Assembly: GCA_028571685.1 (NCBI GenBank)
Contig: CM053141.1
Span: 139,156,833 to 139,220,832 of the forward strand
Length of the DNA: 64,000 nt
From: Heterohyrax brucei
Taxonomy: Eukaryota; Chordata; Mammalia; Hyracoidea; Procaviidae
Direction of reading: 5' to 3'
Shown: positions 51,730-62,605 of the stretch, in pieces
Layout of the letters: every line of letters starts with the position of its first letter
Position numbering within the stretch: the stretch's first letter is position 1
The notes under the pieces: generated by a model
Seen by the model: only the letters and a program-made list of their open reading frames with translations
Told to the model about the DNA's origin: nothing
The model's database searches: none
Translations under genes and position numbers: made by a program

Positions 51730-52175
51730 TGTCATCTAGTGCTGCTATATCAGAAATGTCACAAGTGGATGGTTTTAACAAAGATGTATTTATTTTTGCA
51801 CAGAAAAGTAGGCTGAAGTTCCATATTCAAGGCATAACCTACAAGGGAAGGCTATCTCTGTTAGCTTTCTTCCACTGGACTGGGAGCGTCTGTGCACAGA
51901 GACCTACAGTCCAGAGGACACACTGTTGCTGGCACTGCTTCCTTGCTGGTATGAAGTCGCTTTGTCTCTCCACTTGCTTTTCTCTTTTATATCCCAAGAG
52001 ATTTCGTCAACATGTTCCAGGCTTATAGTTTGAGTTCCATATCACTAATACAACTGCCGCCCATTTTCTCTTGCTAATATCATGCAGCCAGGTTTCAAAG
52101 CACAAGGAAAAAAAAAGTTATACAATATTAGGAATCATGGCCCAGAGAAATTGATACACATTTCAATCCATGAAA
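51730..52175 (-). mobile_element. Solo LTR, ERVL/MaLR-like, antisense
   Basis: The left end is tgtcatctagtgctgctata tcagaaatgtcacaagtgga. The body has caaggcataacctacaaggg aaggctatctctg, and the right end is near acatttcaatcca. The L1 continues after it (ccagtttggatgccctgttt). Confidence 0.78.
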
Positions 52176-52585
52176 CTTACCAGTTTGGATGCCCTGTTTT
52201 TCTTTGTCTTGCCTATTGCTCTAGCTAGGACATCAAGGACAACACTGAGCAAGAGAGCTGATAGACGGGATCATTGTCTTCTTCCCATTCTCAAGGGGAG
52301 TGCTTTCAGACTCCATTTAGGATGCTGCTGGTTGCTGGTTTTGTATAAATGCCCTTTATTATGGTGAAGAATTTCCCCTATATTCATATTTTCTTGGAGT
52401 TTTTGTTTTTTTCTTTTTATCATGAATGGGCATTAGGCATTGTCAAATGGCTTTTTGGAATCAATTGATAGAAACATGTGGTTTTTATCTTTTGTTTTAT
52501 TTATGTGATGGATTTCACTGTTAGTTTTTCTAATGTTGAACCACTGCTCCATAGCTGGTATGAATCCTACTTGTTTGTGGTGAAT

Positions 52586-53232
52586 TTTTTTTTTTATTAT
52601 GACTGAGTGAAAATGTACATTCCTGTATAAATTTACATGCCCACCTATGTACAGCTTCTACTGCTCTCCCTGTCCAGTGACAGCACACTATTCCTCTCTG
52701 CTCCATACATGTCTCATCCTCCCAACAGTCAAAAAAAACACACAAAGCAACAAATGCTGGAGAGGCTGTGGAGAAAGTGAAACTCCTTTACACTGTTGGT
52801 AGGGTTGCAAAATGGCCAGCCTCTTTGGAAAGCAATCTGGTGCTTCCTTAAAAAAATGGATATAGATATACCACTTTACACAGTAATTCCACTACTTGGA
52901 ACATATCCTACAGAATCAAGGCCTTTCACACCAATGGACACATGCAGAAGAATGTTTATCGCAGCACAGTCCACAATAAGAGCTATGGCTGCTAACCAAA
53001 AAGTCAGCAGTCTGAATCCAGCAGGCATTGACTGGAAATCCTATCCCTCATGATCATAGATGTAAACATCCTCAACAAAGTCCCAGCCAAAAGAATTCAA
53101 CAACATACCAAAAACTAATTCACAACAGTCTCCTTTTCCCTCCTATCCACCTATGCATTTATGGGATATCACCCTGCTGACCTCTGGCTGGAGGAAGGAG
53201 AGTTGGTGGATAGGAGGGAAAAGGAGACTGTT
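52586..53232. mobile_element. Twin-primed (5'-inverted) L1 3' end
   Basis: After host L1 ...gtgaatt comes T11 (52585-52595). Then the antisense L1 3' UTR end runs to about 52735. Then a sense segment runs from ORF2 end (aacaaatgctggagaggctg, 52750) to 52976, and a sense 3' UTR piece occupies 53152-53232. The two 3' UTR pieces meet at the same L1 position (gactgttg), as expected of a twin-priming inversion. The host L1 resumes at gtgaatt (53233-53239), repeating 52580-52586. The middle of the inverted part has been replaced by the left arm of the palindrome. Confidence 0.75.
52977..53151. repeat. Inverted repeat, left arm (175 bp)
   Basis: Pairs with 53205-53379 base for base, with one mismatch seen (53092 region, c against t). 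It contains, in order, part of an AfroSINE head, L1 ORF2 sense sequence and the end of an L1 3' UTR in antisense. Confidence 0.95.
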
Positions 53233-53379
53233 GTGAATTAGTTTTTGGTATGTTGTTGAATTCTTTTGGCTGGGACTTTGTTGAAGATGTTTACATCTAT
53301 GATCATGAGGGATAGGATTTCCAGTCAATGCCTGCTGGATTCAGACTGCTGACTTTTTGGTTAGCAGCCATAGCTCTTA
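53205..53379. repeat. Inverted repeat, right arm (175 bp)
   Basis: It is continuous with its surroundings on both sides: L1 3' UTR (to 53232), host L1 (53233-53342) and an AfroSINE head. The right arm is therefore the original sequence and the left arm the copy. The spacer is 53152-53204 (53 bp). Confidence 0.95.
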
Positions 53380-53402
53380 ACCACTATGCCATCAGGGTTT
53401 CC
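53343..53402 (-). mobile_element. AfroSINE head fragment, antisense
   Basis: On the minus strand it reads ggaaaccctgatggcatagt then gctaaccaaaaagtcagcag and stops at gaatccagcagg. Only the tRNA-like head is present. Confidence 0.8.
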
Positions 53403-53642
53403 ATTATCTGGTTTTGGTATCAGGGTTATGCTGTCTTCATAGACTGAACATTCCACCGTTTTCTATTGTTTGAAATATCTTTAGAAGTAGTAATGTTAAC
53501 TCTTCTCTGAAAGCTTGATAGAACTCTCCAGTGAAGCCATCAGGGCTAGAGCTTTCTTTGTTGTTGCTGTTGGGAGTTTTATTATTATTACCTCTTCAAT
53601 CTCTTCTTTTGTTGCAGATGTGTTTAGTCTTTCTACCTCAGT

Positions 53643-53805
53643 TTGGAAACCCTGGTGGTGTAGTGGGTATGTGCTATGGCTGTTAACCAAAAGGTCAGCA
53701 GTTCAAATCCACCAGGTTCTCCTTGGAAACTCTATGGGGCAGTTCTATTGTGTCGTATAGGGTGACTATGAGTCGACATTGTCTCAGTGGCAACAGGCTT
53801 TTTTT
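53643..53805 (+). mobile_element. AfroSINE, sense, inside L1
   Basis: A full, well-preserved copy from ggaaaccctggtggtgtagt to gtctcagtggcaacaggctt with a T-run. The L1 is continuous on both sides. Confidence 0.92.
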
Positions 53806-54589
53806 TAACTTTGATTTATGTTCATTTAAGTATGTTGCATGTTTCTAGGAATTTGTCCATTTCCTGTAGGTTTTCAAGTTTGTTAAAGTACAATTTTTCA
53901 TAATTTCTTTTTATTACTTTTAATTTCAGTTTTGACTGTCATGATTTCTCATTTCTTTTTTAGGTTATTTGCTTCTTTGTTTATTTGTTTGTTTTGTTTT
54001 TGTCTGACCAGTGGTTTATTGATTTTGTTGACCTTTTCAAAGAATGAACTTTTGTTCTTATTGACTTTTTCAATTGTCTTTCTATTCTCTACTTGATTTC
54101 ATTCTGCTCAGATTTTATTATTTACTTTCTTCTGGTGCTTTGAGGGCTGCTTTTGCTGCTCTCTATTTGTTCATGTTGTAGGGCAGTGTTTTGATTTGGG
54201 ACCTTTCTTCCTTTTGGATGTGTGCATTTCTTGCTATAAATTGTACCCTGAGCTCTGCTTTTGCTGTATCCTTAAGGTTCTAGTAGGATGTATTTTCATT
54301 CTTATTTGATTCCTTCAATTTTTTTATTCCATCCTTAATTTCTTCTAGAACTAAGTAGTTTTTGAACAAGATGTTATTCAGTTTCCGTGTATTTGATTTT
54401 GTTTTTTCCTTTTCTCTTTCTGTTATTGATTTCTACTTTCATTGCTTTATAGTCAGAAAAGATAATTTGTAGTACTTTGATGTTTGGGGTTCTGTTTTGG
54501 TGCTATGTGATCTGTTCTGGGGAATGTTCCACATGCACTGGAAAAGAAAATATAGTTGGCTGCTGTTGGATGGAACATTCTGTATCTGT

Positions 54590-54874
54590 CTATGAGATCA
54601 AGTTGGTTGATTTGGCATTTAGATCTTCAATATTTTTATTGAGCTTCTTTCTGGAAGTTCTTCCCTTCACTGAGAGTGGTTTGTTCATGTCTCCTACTAC
54701 TTTTGTGGAGCTGCCTATTTCCCTTTTCAATGCTGTTTGAGTTTTTTTTACACATTTTGAGGCCCAGTCATTGGGTGCATAAACGTTTATCATGGTTGTG
54801 TCCTCCTGGTATATTTGTCTCTTAATCCCAAATGTATATATTTCTGATGTGCTCAGTTGACCAGAAGAAAGCAC
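54590..54874 (-). pseudogene. L1 ORF2 endonuclease fragment
   Basis: The frame contains GIKRQIYQEDTTMINVYAPN and DWASKCVKKTQTALKREIGS, the APE endonuclease region. The VVGDMNKPLS block stands where functional elements have GDFN. Confidence 0.85.
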
Positions 54875-54875
54875 T

Positions 54876-55871
54876 AAAAACTGGGCTTCTTCCTTCCTAG
54901 TAGATCCTCAAAAAGAATCTCTCCTCTCTAGTAGCTTTCTTATAAAGCCCTGAATTGGAGGGTGACTTTGCCCTAGGTCCTTAGGCTTCACTAAATATAT
55001 AAACTCTTAGCAGGGGGATTTAATTCTGAATTGACAGTCAGAAAAAAAAAGAAGGCATTTATTCACAAAGCTATTTAATCATATCATTGTTTGGACACAG
55101 GCTTCCTTAACTTTGTAGTAGAAGTCACTGGATACTTTTTCCAAGGTGGGTGCTCAACTGATACAGGTCATAACAAGGGACAATTTGGGTTATTAGGTAG
55201 TTTTTTTGAATATATTGCACTATTTTTTAGAAGACTCACTTTAGTATTTCTGTTCACAGATTAACTTGGTATCGATAAGCATGCTTTGAATTTATTAAGT
55301 AAAAAAAAAGTCCTGAGTATTTTATTTCTATTGCACATTTTACTTCTGGCAGGAAAAAAAAAAGAATTAAGCTCTGAAAGATATTTCAGATACATGCAAA
55401 TGAAAGATAAGATTTTTCTTACTTGCCTAAGCTGTTGAAAAAGAAAAACTTGATGGGCTAAGCTGAAATGCTGATCATCAGAAACAATGAACTATTTGAA
55501 AAGTAGAGAAAGGGAGAAAAAGAAACAAGAAAAAAAAGATGCACAGGTTCAAAACATTATTACTTCCACTCTTCCAGAAAAGTATACTAAGAAGACTGTC
55601 AGTAAGCATCCTTAAATCTGAAATGAGGCACCAGGAGGCCACATTAATTACTAGGAAATACATTTTGGCTAGGAAAAGAACGCAATGTCTATTAGTTGGG
55701 TAACTAACTGATTGTGAGTTCAATATCTGGATTATATTAAATAGGTTCCCAATAAATATATTTGACTGAATAAACAAATGTAAGATTACTATATACTTTG
55801 TTAAATGCTGATGTATTTTTAAGGCTACAAGTGTTTAAAATTATGAAGTTAAAAAATCAAAATGCCACCAG
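54876..55871 (+). other. Intergenic, unclassified, AT-rich
   Basis: No recognised repeat or gene. Confidence 0.5.
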
Positions 55872-55885
55872 AAAAAGCTGAAAGA

Positions 55886-56272
55886 CCACTATAAGACTGC
55901 AATTGATGGTCTGAAGGCCTGGGAGTTCCCCTGGGAGCATGGCCCCTAGACCTGCTGCTGCCTTTGATCATAAATCCTTACTGAGTTCATCTCTTTAGAC
56001 AGGAATGGATTGGACGCGGTGATACAATGTGACCATATGATGTGTGCATTTTGTGGTTCTTTGCATCTATAGTATGGTATCCTACTGGCCTCTTACTAGA
56101 TGGGAGAGGAGAGAGCAAAGAGGAGGGAATAGAGATTGTTGAGAAGATATGACATGTATAGAACGGAGAGGAGGAGTGTGCTGTCACTGGGCAAGGAGAG
56201 CAAAAGGAATTGCAGATAGGTGGGCATGCAAATTTAACTCGGATTATATACTTTCATTCAATCACAATTCAA
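55886..56272 (+). mobile_element. Severely 5'-truncated L1 3' UTR, sense, with target duplication
   Basis: It runs from ccactataagactgcaattg through ttcccctgggagcatggccc to actttcattcaatcacaatt and A-run. It is flanked by perfect 14-bp copies of aaaaagctgaaaga (55872-55885 and 56273-56286). Same 3' UTR type as 17046-17575. Confidence 0.9.
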
Positions 56273-56372
56273 AAAAAGCTGAAAGAGTAAGAATAAGCTT
56301 ATGAAAGCATTGTCATGTAAATACATATATTTAAATAAACTTATTCTTTTAACTTCTATTTAGCCGCAGAGG

Positions 56373-56409
56373 AAACACATACACACACAGACACACAGAC
56401 ACACACACG
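56373..56409. repeat. CA microsatellite
   Basis: Interrupted (ca)n with ga units. Confidence 0.85.
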
Positions 56410-59400
56410 ATGTAGCTGTTTGTCGTTCTAAAGACAGACTATTTATGTCTCCATCCAAGGTAATGGCTCTGAAGAAAAGCTTTTGCTTGAGTCTTTACAT
56501 TCTGCATTATTTATTTTTAAAAACCAGACATAACAGTTTATAGTCAGAGCATTTGCATTATTAGCAATTAGTCGAGAGGCTAAGAGAAAAATCAGATTCT
56601 CCAAGAGAAACCTTAGCAGAATCTGAGAAAACCAGCAATTACTCTAAGAGGCACTGAGTGCAGTTGCCCTCTATGCAATGACAGAGTTGGTTGGTGAATT
56701 CAGCCCTTATCTGTATGATTACCCAATACTCAAAGCTCTGGTCTCAAAGAATTTCTTATTTTCATTTTTACTCACAGCTGTTATCAGCACTTTGTCACTT
56801 AAAATGTGCAATAGTGAAGAACAGTTTTTGTACATCGCCACTATTTTGTTGATTAGAAGACTAGTATCTTACGTGGAACTTACAGAGGTTGGTTGATATT
56901 TCTATTAGCTTATAAAGGATTGTTTCACCCTTCTTTGAATTCCTCCCCATTTGCCTCTCAGTCTGCTACTTGAAGGGCAGAGCACACGTTCCAAGCAACA
57001 CTGCTTTATGATACAAATAAGATTTTGCTATGACATTTAAGGAATTTTGCTCTCAATTTAATGGTTGGTCATGCCATTATTTAAGTCTTCATCTCTCTTT
57101 ATTTTACCTTCTCTTTATAGACCTCATGATCTTCATTCTCCATTTCTGCCATGTTATAGAAGTGATTTTATTGTAAACTACTTCAAATTCTTTCTAGAGG
57201 GGAGTGAGAGGAATGTGCTTTAACTCAATAAATCACCTTCAAAATGAAAGAAACTAAGGGGAATGTGGTGTTTGGCAGGACTGCTGACAGATTTCCAGTT
57301 TTGACATCTTTGTGATCTTGACCAAGGTAATTCATCTCACTTAATGTTTGTTTATTCACCTGGAAAGAAAAAAGAAATATTGGCATTGTCTTTTCTCATA
57401 GAATTGGGTAAGTGTATAATGTTTGAAATCTTCAAATGAATGTGCTATCAGGTGGAAAATAATATAAGTTTAAGAGTTACTGAGAAGTTTTGCTTAAGAT
57501 AGAATTTACAAAATTCACTGGCAAGAGCAAGAATGGAGAAAAATAAATGTCATTTTCTAGAAGTAACAATAAGGAGTAAATGCTTGTGCTAGGATCATGG
57601 CTCTAACTATGGAAAGGCTAAAATTTATAGTCCTATATTCATATTTAACCTCTTAATTTCTAAGATGAACTTTCTGGATAACTCTGTTTAAGTCACTTTA
57701 CCTTCCACCATAGGAATGATACCTAGTTTCCTGACCACATTAGAGAAGGAGGGATGGGAAACCAAAATATGCAAGGCTGAATTTCTGGAAAAGTCTCAAT
57801 ATTTTTTTTTTAAGGAATTCCACTATAGAAACAGCAAACACTATTTTTAATGCAGGGCCAATCTCATGTAATTGAAATATTTTTACATCAAGTAAAATAT
57901 GTTTTTACACCAAGCTTCTGAAAAATGAGTGTGAAAATGCTTTGCAGAATAAAATTTGGGTTCTTTCTTTCTTCCTGAAAAGACAAAGATGCTTGCTTCT
58001 TAGATCAATACATATTCAGAACAAATAACTTTGCATTAATAGGAATCTCCAGTAATTAAAATTTCAGCTGTTTTCTTTTGATAATAGAGGAAATATGTAT
58101 TGTACATAATGTCATGCTTATTCTTTTCACTTTTTATTTCTTTTTTATTTACTTCACTCAGAAACTAAATGAGTTATGCACGATGCTGTTTCTAATGTTC
58201 TTTGTATATATGGTTCTGTGTGAAGCATAGTATGTTAAAAAAATTATCCTTGGCCTTTAAGAGTATCTAATCTAAACTGAATTCTCTTTCATTTATGCAA
58301 CATTCTTCATTGTGTATGATGGCAAAACCAGGAGGAAAAAAAAATGCTAATCATTAGAATCCATTAAAAATTCTAAAATATTATTATGCATTCTGTGAAA
58401 AAGGATTATGTTTTTAAATTATCATTAAGATACATGTTAAACAGATATTATTTTACTACCTGAATAAGACTGCTGCTCACTCATTTGAAAGAGTCAAAAA
58501 CTTACCCAAATTGTCCAAACCTATAGCTTTTTCTCCTCTGTTTCTCTCATCCAAACATGTATGGAATAATGGCTACATCCTTTCATGTCAAAATACAGCC
58601 AGGCAATAAATCACTTTCTATTTTAAGCAATAGTCATTTCATTTATCTCCAATCAAGGCATCCAAACAGTTGTATGAATTGATAAGACCAACCCAAGGGA
58701 AATAGGGGTTGGATGCCTCTGTTAACCTTTTATCTCTTTGTAGTTATCTTCGGATACCCTGTTAGCGGTCTCATTACTTTCCCATACCTGCTGTCGTCTC
58801 TGCTTCTGCTATCAGAGAACGTTTTGCACAGATTCAGCATCACATGTGATCTCTCATGAGTTAAAAAAAAAAAACCCACATGATGAAGTATTTCTGTGAT
58901 TCAAATGAAAATGGAGTATGGTCATTTATCACTTATGAAAGCTGAAGATTTTTCCACAATTCTTCAGCACATCAGTGAGATGGGGCTGGGCTTTTTCGCA
59001 GCTAGTCCACAGCTGAAAGCTCATACTAAAGTGTAATAAATGCATTACAATCTCCACACACATATAATAATACCCCATGACTTTGCTTTTTTTTTTTTCT
59101 TACCATCATAGAGTTTCTTAAGCAGCTGGTCTGAAAAGCAGAAAGTTTGAGTTTCCACCACAGGGCTTTCAATTCTCCTAGATCAACAGTCTCCTCAGAA
59201 ACTAAATGGGTTATGCATGAAGTGGAATTCTGCCTCTGTACAAACTCAGGAAGAAGTAGAAATTCGTCTAAGTTGGGAGGCGAGAACTTAAGCTTCTGCA
59301 ATAGACTTTGTGTTCATTCAGGGAAGAATCTCCACAAGGATTAATAATCCAGCTATCAAAAGTAGTCCAGGAGCATCTGGCAAGTGGACACGGAGGTCAG

Positions 59401-59660
59401 AGAACACCCAGGGAGGTACACAGCACTTTCAACCTTAATCCCTCATTTGAGGAACATAGTTTAATTCTGGTTTAGCTATAAGTCAAAGTCTGCTTGGATC
59501 TGAAGAGTGTCTGAAAGGTTTGGCCTTTGTGATATTGGCAATTTTTTAACAAAGTATAATTAATTTAAAATTTTCAAAATTTACTTTTTAGAAACAAGCA
59601 TCAGTAGCTGTCTTACTGTATAATCGCTGAGAATATCAAGTTAACACTTGCCTCTAAACT
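56410..59660 (+). other. Intergenic, repeat-poor, no gene recognised
   Basis: This 3.2-kb stretch lacks recognisable lineage-specific SINEs, LTRs or young L1s, in contrast to both sides. The small frames inside are short and unsupported. Confidence 0.5.
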
Positions 59661-59663
59661 TGC

Positions 59664-60220
59664 TGCTTTAGTCATCTAGTACTGCTCTAACAGAAATACT
59701 AAGAGTGGAGGGCTTTAAAAAGAGAAAAGTTTATCCTTGCAGAGTCCAATAGGCTACCAGTCTGAATTCAGGGTGTCTGCTCCAAAAGAAGACTTCTGTC
59801 TTTGTTGGCCCTGGAAGAAGCTCCTTGTGTTGCATCAGCCTTTGGTCAGGGAGCATCTTGGCAAGGGAAGCTCAGATCTGAAGGATGCCCTCTACTCCCG
59901 ATGCTGCTTCCTTGATGGTATAAGGTTGCCAACTCTGCTTGATTCCCTTTCCTTTTATCTCTTGTAGAATAAAGGGAGTACATGCCACACTCCAGGGAAA
60001 CTCTCTTTACATTGGAGCAGGGAGGTAATCTTAGGAAGGATTTTACAGTCCCTCCCTAATCCTCTGTAACATAAATCCAGTCTGTTAACCACAGGCAGAG
60101 AGTAGGATTTACAGCATCAGAAAAATCACAAGAAGTCAACAACACAATACTGAGAATCACAGCCCAGCCAAACTGTTATGCACATTTGGGGGGTTAGGGC
60201 ACAATTCAATCTGCTATACC
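59664..60220 (-). mobile_element. Solo LTR, ERVL/MaLR-like, antisense
   Basis: The left end is tgctttagtcatctagtact, then ctctaacagaaatactaaga. The body has cagtctgaattcagggtgtc, and the right end is gggcacaattcaatctgcta. About 555 bp, similar in layout to 49947-50464. Confidence 0.8.
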
Positions 60221-60274
60221 AACTCAGTTATTCTTACATTATGGAAATAATCCAATAGCCTTAAATTTACCCAT

Positions 60275-60375
60275 TGTAACCCTTGCTGTGGGGTCCATTT
60301 TGACTTATGCCAACCACACAGGACAGAGTAGAACTACTTCACAAGGTTTCCAAGGCTGTTAATCTTTGTGGAAAG
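60275..60375 (-). mobile_element. AfroSINE fragment, antisense
   Basis: Words are ccattttgacttatgccaac, acaggacagagtagaactac, aaggtttccaaggctgttaa. Confidence 0.6.
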
Positions 60376-60658
60376 AGACTGCACGTCTTTCTCTTAGGTT
60401 CTCCAAAAAGGCCTCAGAGAGTTGTGTGAGTTCAAACAGTAATACAATTCAGCTCTCAGGCAGGCAGGTACAAGGTTGTGAATGAAAATAGAACCTTTGG
60501 TCACTGAGAAAGAGGGAACAATTCCCAAGAGCTTATGTGAAACTGGTTTTATAATTCCTAACTTTTTGACTAGGGATTCCTCATAGAAATTACGATTCAA
60601 AGCATACACCCTCAAGTCAATTGTTAAAAGAGTGGTAAAATTTGCTATTGTTAAGTCA

Positions 60659-60988
60659 TTAGGTGCTATCCAGTCCATTCCCACTCTTAGTGACTCTACG
60701 CACAACAGAATGAAACACTGCCCGGTCTTGCACCATGTCCACAATTGTTCTCACGCTTAAGCCTATCATTGTAGCCACTGTGTCAATCCATCTTGTTGAG
60801 GGTCTTCCTCTTTCTCGATGACCCTCAATTCTACCAAACATGATGTCCTTTTCCAAAGACTGATATTTCCTGACAACGTGTTCAACGTATGTTAAAATGA
60901 AGTCTTGCCTTCTTTGCTTCCAAGGAGCACCCTGGTTGTACCTCTTCCAGAACAGATCTGTTTGTTCTTTTGGCAGTCCAGGGGACAT
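60659..60988 (-). pseudogene. RTE ORF C-terminal fragment
   Basis: The frame contains RRQDFILTYVEHVVRKYQSL, IEGHRERGRPSTRWIDTVAT, and then RAVFHSVVRRVTKSGNGLDS, the usual RTE/BovB C-terminal tail (a GR-rich block followed by a conserved Trp). Confidence 0.88.
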
Positions 60989-61598
60989 TCACTATTCTTC
61001 TCCAATACGGCAATTCAAAGGCATCAATTCTTCTTCTTCCTTGTTCATTGTCCATCTTTCGCATGTATATGATGCAAATGCAAATACCGTGTCAAGGGTC
61101 AGGCACACTTTAGTCTTCAAGGTGAAAGCTTTACTTTTGAATACTTTAAAGAGTCCTTTGCAGCAGATTTTCCCAGTGCAATGAATGTTTTGATTCCTTC
61201 ACTGCTGCATCCATGGATGTTGATTGTGGACCTAAATAAAATGAAATCCTTGACAACCTCAATCCTTTCTCCATTGTGATAATGTTGCTTCCTAGTCCGG
61301 TTGTGAGGATTTTTATTTTCTTGATATTGAGGTGCAATCCATATCAAAAGCTGTGGTCTTTGATCTTCATCAGTAAGTGTTTCGAATCTTCTTCACCTCC
61401 AGCAAGTAAGGTGGTGTCATCTACTTGTAAGACAAATTGTTAATGAGTCATCCTCCAATCCTGATGCCTTGTTCTTCCTCGTATAATCCAGCTTCTCAAA
61501 TTATTTGCTCAGCATACAGATTGAACAGGTATGGTGCAAGGATACAATGCTGGCACACCTTTTCTGACAGTAAACTATACAGTGTCCCCTTGTTCTTT

Positions 61599-61976
61599 TC
61601 ACACAGCTGCCTCTTGATCCACGTGTAGGTTCCTTACAAGCGCAATTAAGTGTCCTGGAATTCCTACTTTACACAATGTTACCCATAATTTGCTATGATC
61701 CACACAGCCGAATGTCTTTGCATAGTCAATGAAACACAGATAAACATCTTTCTTGTAGTCTGTACTTTCAGCCAAGATCCATCTGACAACAGCAATGATA
61801 TCCTTGGTTCCACATCCTCTTCTGAATTCAGCTTGAATTTCTGTCAGTTCCTTGTTAATATGCTGTTGCAGTTGCTTTTGAATGATCTTGAGTAGAACTT
61901 TACTTGCCTGTGATATCAACAATATTGTTTGGTAATTTCCACATTCAGTTAGATCACCTTTCTTTGGAAAGTGCAT
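61599..61976 (-). pseudogene. RTE reverse-transcriptase fragment
   Basis: The frame begins MHFPKKGDLTECGNYQTILL and continues to KVLLKIIQKQLQQHINKELT and DVYLCFIDYAKTFGCVDHSK. RT motif A normally reads FIDYxKAFDCVDH. Here the second Asp is Gly, one sign of decay. Confidence 0.9.
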
Positions 61977-62263
61977 AAAAATGGATCTCTTCCATCAGTT
62001 GGCCAGATAGCTGTCCTCCAAACTGCTTGACTTAGACAAGTGAGCACTTCCAATGTGGTATCTGTTTGTTGAAATATCTCAATTGATATTCCATCAATCC
62101 TTGGAGACTTATTTTTAGCCAGTGTCTTCAAAGAAGCTTCCTTCAGTACCATAAGTTCCTGATCATACGCTCCTTCTTCAAATGACTGAAAAATCAACCA
62201 ATTCTTTCTGGTATAACGACTCTGTGTGTTCCTTCCATTGTCTTTAGATGCTCCCTGACTCAT
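61949..62263 (-). pseudogene. RTE ORF linker/RT N-terminal fragment
   Basis: The frame contains YDQELMVLKEASLKTLAKNK and SPRIDGISIEIFQQTDTTLE, the region before the RT fingers. It overlaps the next frame by a frameshift near 61950-61976. Confidence 0.85.
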
Positions 62264-62407
62264 TTATTATTTTCCCTGTAGAATCCTTCACTATTGCAAC
62301 TCGATGCTTGAATTTTTTCTTCATTTCTTTCAGCTTGAGAAACATTTGCTAGGGGTGATAAAATGGTAAAAAATAATCAGAAATAAAAACCTCTCAACTG
62401 TGCTTAC

Positions 62408-62605
62408 TGTTGTTGGGTACCTTTGAGCTGATTTTGACCCTTACCAGCCCTGTGTAACAGAGTGGAACTGAAATGTGAGCGTTTTTTAGGATTAATCTTA
62501 GCAAAGCAGGTCAACGTGTCTTTCTCCTGCAGACCCACAGGGATGGTTCAAATCACAGACTTTTGGATGAGCTGGTATGTGCTTAACTGTTGCACCTCCA
62601 GGTCT
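62408..62605 (-). mobile_element. AfroSINE, long variant, antisense, between RTE copies
   Basis: The reverse order is gttgttgggtacctttgagc, cagagtggaactgaaatgtg, gcaaagcaggtcaacgtgtc and cttaactgttgcacctccag. Confidence 0.65.

Larger units (their letters stand above)
49330..54875 (-). mobile_element. L1 LINE, antisense, second copy, with several insertions
   Basis: On the minus strand it runs from the endonuclease (54590-54874) through the RT region (frame 53496-53690 includes the block TSATKEEIEEVIIIKLPTAT) to the ORF2 3' end and 3' region at about 49330. It has no ORF1 or 5' UTR, so it is 5'-truncated. It is broken by LTRs (49947-50464, 51730-52175), a twin-primed L1 with fold-back (52586-53232), and AfroSINEs (53343-53402, 53643-53805). 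Confidence 0.85.
60645..62350 (-). mobile_element. RTE (BovB-like) LINE 3' half, antisense, copy A
   Basis: On the minus strand it carries the RT domain (61599-62263) and the C-terminal region. The 3' end is at the left (60645, gttaagtcattaggtgctat). Many stops and frameshifts. It ends near 62350 at a position inside the ORF, so it is 5'-truncated. Confidence 0.9.
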
